A program made the translations under genes and the position numbers. DNA of 64,000 nucleotides. It comes from Larus michahellis (taxonomy: Eukaryota; Chordata; Aves; Charadriiformes; Laridae). The stretch lies in contig NC_133896.1 of the NCBI RefSeq assembly GCF_964199755.1, positions 71,582,642-71,646,641 of the forward strand, given 5' to 3'. Within the stretch, counting starts at the first letter, position 1; the number at the start of each line of letters is the position of its first letter. Below are positions 61,953 to 64,000 of this stretch, one piece after another. The notes under the pieces were generated by a model that was given only the letters and a program-made list of their open reading frames with translations, had not been told where the DNA came from and ran no database searches.

Positions 61953-64000
61953 GTGAGTATATTGCTAGTGATATGATACAGGATTTAAATGCGGAAGGAT
62001 TTACCATGGGGTTAATGAACTGTCACTAAAATATGTTATGCCTTTGAACATTAAAATTAAAGTTCATGTTTAAAAAAAATGCTTTGTAAAAAGTAATTTA
62101 GAAGTTTAAAAAATAAGTAATGCTTTAAATGATTTTTACGTTAACTTTCAAGTCTTTAGACTCTGATATACCAGTTCAGGTAAATTTGAAGATGTGTTTT
62201 TGATGCATTTTGTCACTATGGGTGTTAATAACAAGTTCCTCTAATTATTGAATGGGGAGTTCAGGTTGGTTTTGCCAGCCGTATACATAAGGAAATTTAT
62301 TACTGAGACAACTTTGTTTTACCCACTGATTCATCATGATCCAAAAATACTTTCAGGTATTGAAAAATGTACAATCATCAGTGTAACTATGAGAACCTTT
62401 GTATAAGTGCCACAATTTAACAGTATAATAATGACACTTGGCCCTTTAAGGTATCCATCTCGTATTGCTGCTTCTTTGGATACTCTCACCAGAGCTTGGA
62501 ATACTCCTCCAGCATGTTTGGCTCCTTTTTTCTCTTGTTTTTTCAAAGTTCTACCTTGTTCCAAACGAGTAGCCTCGTGTGTAATGCAGGACAAAGGTAT
62601 TGCCCTCAGGTATGCATGGGACATACGAAGTAGTAAGTGTACTTTAGAAATAATTTATCTACTACTTTGAAAAAGCTGAGATCTCGTTTCTTTCTTCTGG
62701 CACAGAAAAGAATTTATGTGCAAATATTTTCATCTTAATTATATGTAAAAGTAGAATAAATGTTTGGTTTCCACTATGCTGTAGGAGAACAGTAGGCAGA
62801 GTAGTTTTAGGAGAGGCAGTAGCTGTATACTCCCTGTTTTCCACAAGTTTTAAGGTGAGTAATTACTTTTGCTTTTAAGGGTAAGAATAATTACAATAGA
62901 ATTTACTTATTGGATCCATAGTCCAGGAAAACAGATGAAGTTACTGGGACATTTAGTGCACACTAAGATGCGTAGTTTCACAATTAGGTAGGTCATGCAG
63001 GTTTAGAGGCTCTTTCTTAAAAGGAACTTCAGTTTTACCAGGAACATATCTCTAAATTGGCAGAATTCATTAGGTAAGGATACATGAGTTTCTGATGAAA
63101 TAGTCATCGTTCATGCAATTAACTGTTAGAACAAGGAGATCTTTTAGATTCAGTGCTGCTTTTAAGTGATTGAGCGTGGTGGTGATGCAAAGGCTTAGCA
63201 TAACAGAAATTTACCTTTGCTTTGATGAAGTGGTTTAAATTACTCAGTTTTGTAGCATCCCAAGTTAGTCATGTGCAGTAGTGTGAACTTGGCAGTGTGC
63301 TTCTATTATAACTTTTATTTGCAGAGGACTAGGGTTGCTGATAAGTTTTATCTGCAGCAATGTTTGTCATTTTGGTGCAATTTTAAAGTGTCTGTAGCTT
63401 TTGCTGCTCATTGCAGCCCCTGTGGGCCCTAAGTTTCAATTCAGCTTGCGAGAGAATCAGTAAAATATTGTAGTGAAAAGTGTAGGTTTTTTGCTCCTTT
63501 TAGGACAGCTGTTAATACTATACATAAGAGCATTCTGAAATTATTCTTATTAAAATATTACAGATAAAGACAGTTAATTGCATTTTAAGATAAAAAGCAT
63601 TAAAAAAGCATGTAACACACTGGGAACATGAAAGTAAAAATTTTTTCTAATAAAGGGTTGAACGAGGCTTTTTTGCTTATGCAGATGAATACAATATTAG
63701 TATCCGTGCATTGGAGAAGACAAGTTATTCAGTGGTGTCAGACATCACTGATAGAATGTAGATTTGATTGGTCAGGTCAAAGGAACAATGTGCTTTATTT
63801 TTGATATTTCTTGCATCTTGGTTGGGTTAGGTAGAGGGTATATTTCCTGCACTGAATTGGTGTAGTTTTGAATTATTGAGTATTTGGTAGATTCAGTTTA
63901 ATCTTGATTATTACAGTTAAGAACAGCAAATGCCATGGTATCGTGTCTCATGTCATCAGTCTTACACAGTGAATGTACTCACACTTTGGAAAAGTTGAAT
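61953..64000 (+). other. AEBP2: AEBP2 intron 6, 5' part
   Basis: Starts with the strong donor gtgagt and runs to the window end without a recognisable next exon. AT-rich. Open frames at 62334-62844 on both strands have no recognisable domain and no matching splice phase, so they are not called. Confidence 0.8.

Larger units (their letters stand above)
19075..64000 (+). other. AEBP2: AEBP2 gene (PRC2 accessory subunit), 3' end outside the window
   Basis: AEBP2 is a nuclear C2H2 zinc-finger protein. It joins the EZH2-EED-SUZ12-RBBP4/7 core in the PRC2.2 form together with JARID2, stabilises the complex, helps nucleosome binding and stimulates H3K27 methylation (family knowledge). The identity rests on the spliced translation. 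The stretches [89 protein letters not shown] and KIKLLLHWTPED all agree with mammalian AEBP2 as I remember it. Six coding exons give 445 complete codons. All introns are GT-AG, and the phases are consistent (2, 0, 0, 1, 0, 2). The missing C-terminus, LPDVWVNE onward, must lie downstream of base 64000. Confidence 0.97.

Noticed and set aside
62334..62844. Overlapping open frames after exon 6
   Set aside because: They do not encode the expected AEBP2 continuation (LPDVWVNE) and lack matching splice sites.
1..64000. CRISPR arrays, bacterial operons, rRNA or tRNA genes
   Set aside because: No spaced repeat array, Shine-Dalgarno-led gene chain, tRNA cloverleaf with A/B boxes or rRNA-like stretch was noticed. 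The window is vertebrate genomic DNA.

Overview
This is vertebrate nuclear DNA, most probably from a bird. The background is AT-rich and mostly non-coding, there is one large CpG island, and the spliced gene has canonical GT-AG introns. Several repeats match avian CR1 LINE 3' ends, and intron 5 holds a block that I recognise from memory as a common avian endogenous-retrovirus-like repeat. I cannot resolve the bird lineage from the sequence alone.

The only gene I can support is AEBP2, the zinc-finger accessory subunit of Polycomb repressive complex 2 (PRC2), on the + strand. The window holds its promoter CpG island (about 18400-20275) and six coding exons: 19075-19715, 38491-38698, 41902-42009, 50422-50608, 54443-54567 and 61885-61952. 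All six exons join in a single open frame with matching phases and encode residues 1-445 plus two bases of codon 446. The last roughly 60 residues and the 3' UTR lie beyond base 64000. Exon 1 encodes a low-complexity acidic, Ser, Ala and Gly-rich N-terminus. Exons 2-4 encode three C2H2 zinc fingers and a basic patch. Exons 5-6 encode most of the conserved C-terminal PRC2-contact region.

Bases 1-18400 are upstream intergenic sequence. No protein-coding gene is visible there. The first 0.8-2.8 kb has several AATAAA signals and could be the 3' UTR of the upstream neighbour (PLEKHA5 by vertebrate gene order, which is inference only). Two CR1 fragments lie at about 11994-12436 and 17625-17760. The introns contain further CR1 pieces (about 37010-37590 and 48352-48472), the retroviral-like repeat (about 59385-60372), a 30-base pure C run (32127-32156) and short AT or T tracts.

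The most interesting candidates concern alternative splicing of AEBP2. A possible alternative terminal exon (61661-61768) lies 116 bases before exon 6. It has a strong acceptor and a 35-codon frame open in exactly the phase supplied by exon 5. A second candidate at 42585-42698 looks like a poison exon, with a near-ideal acceptor, branch-point-like sequence and donor, but a stop as its second codon. Neither is proven, and both can be tested with RNA-seq and cross-species conservation.
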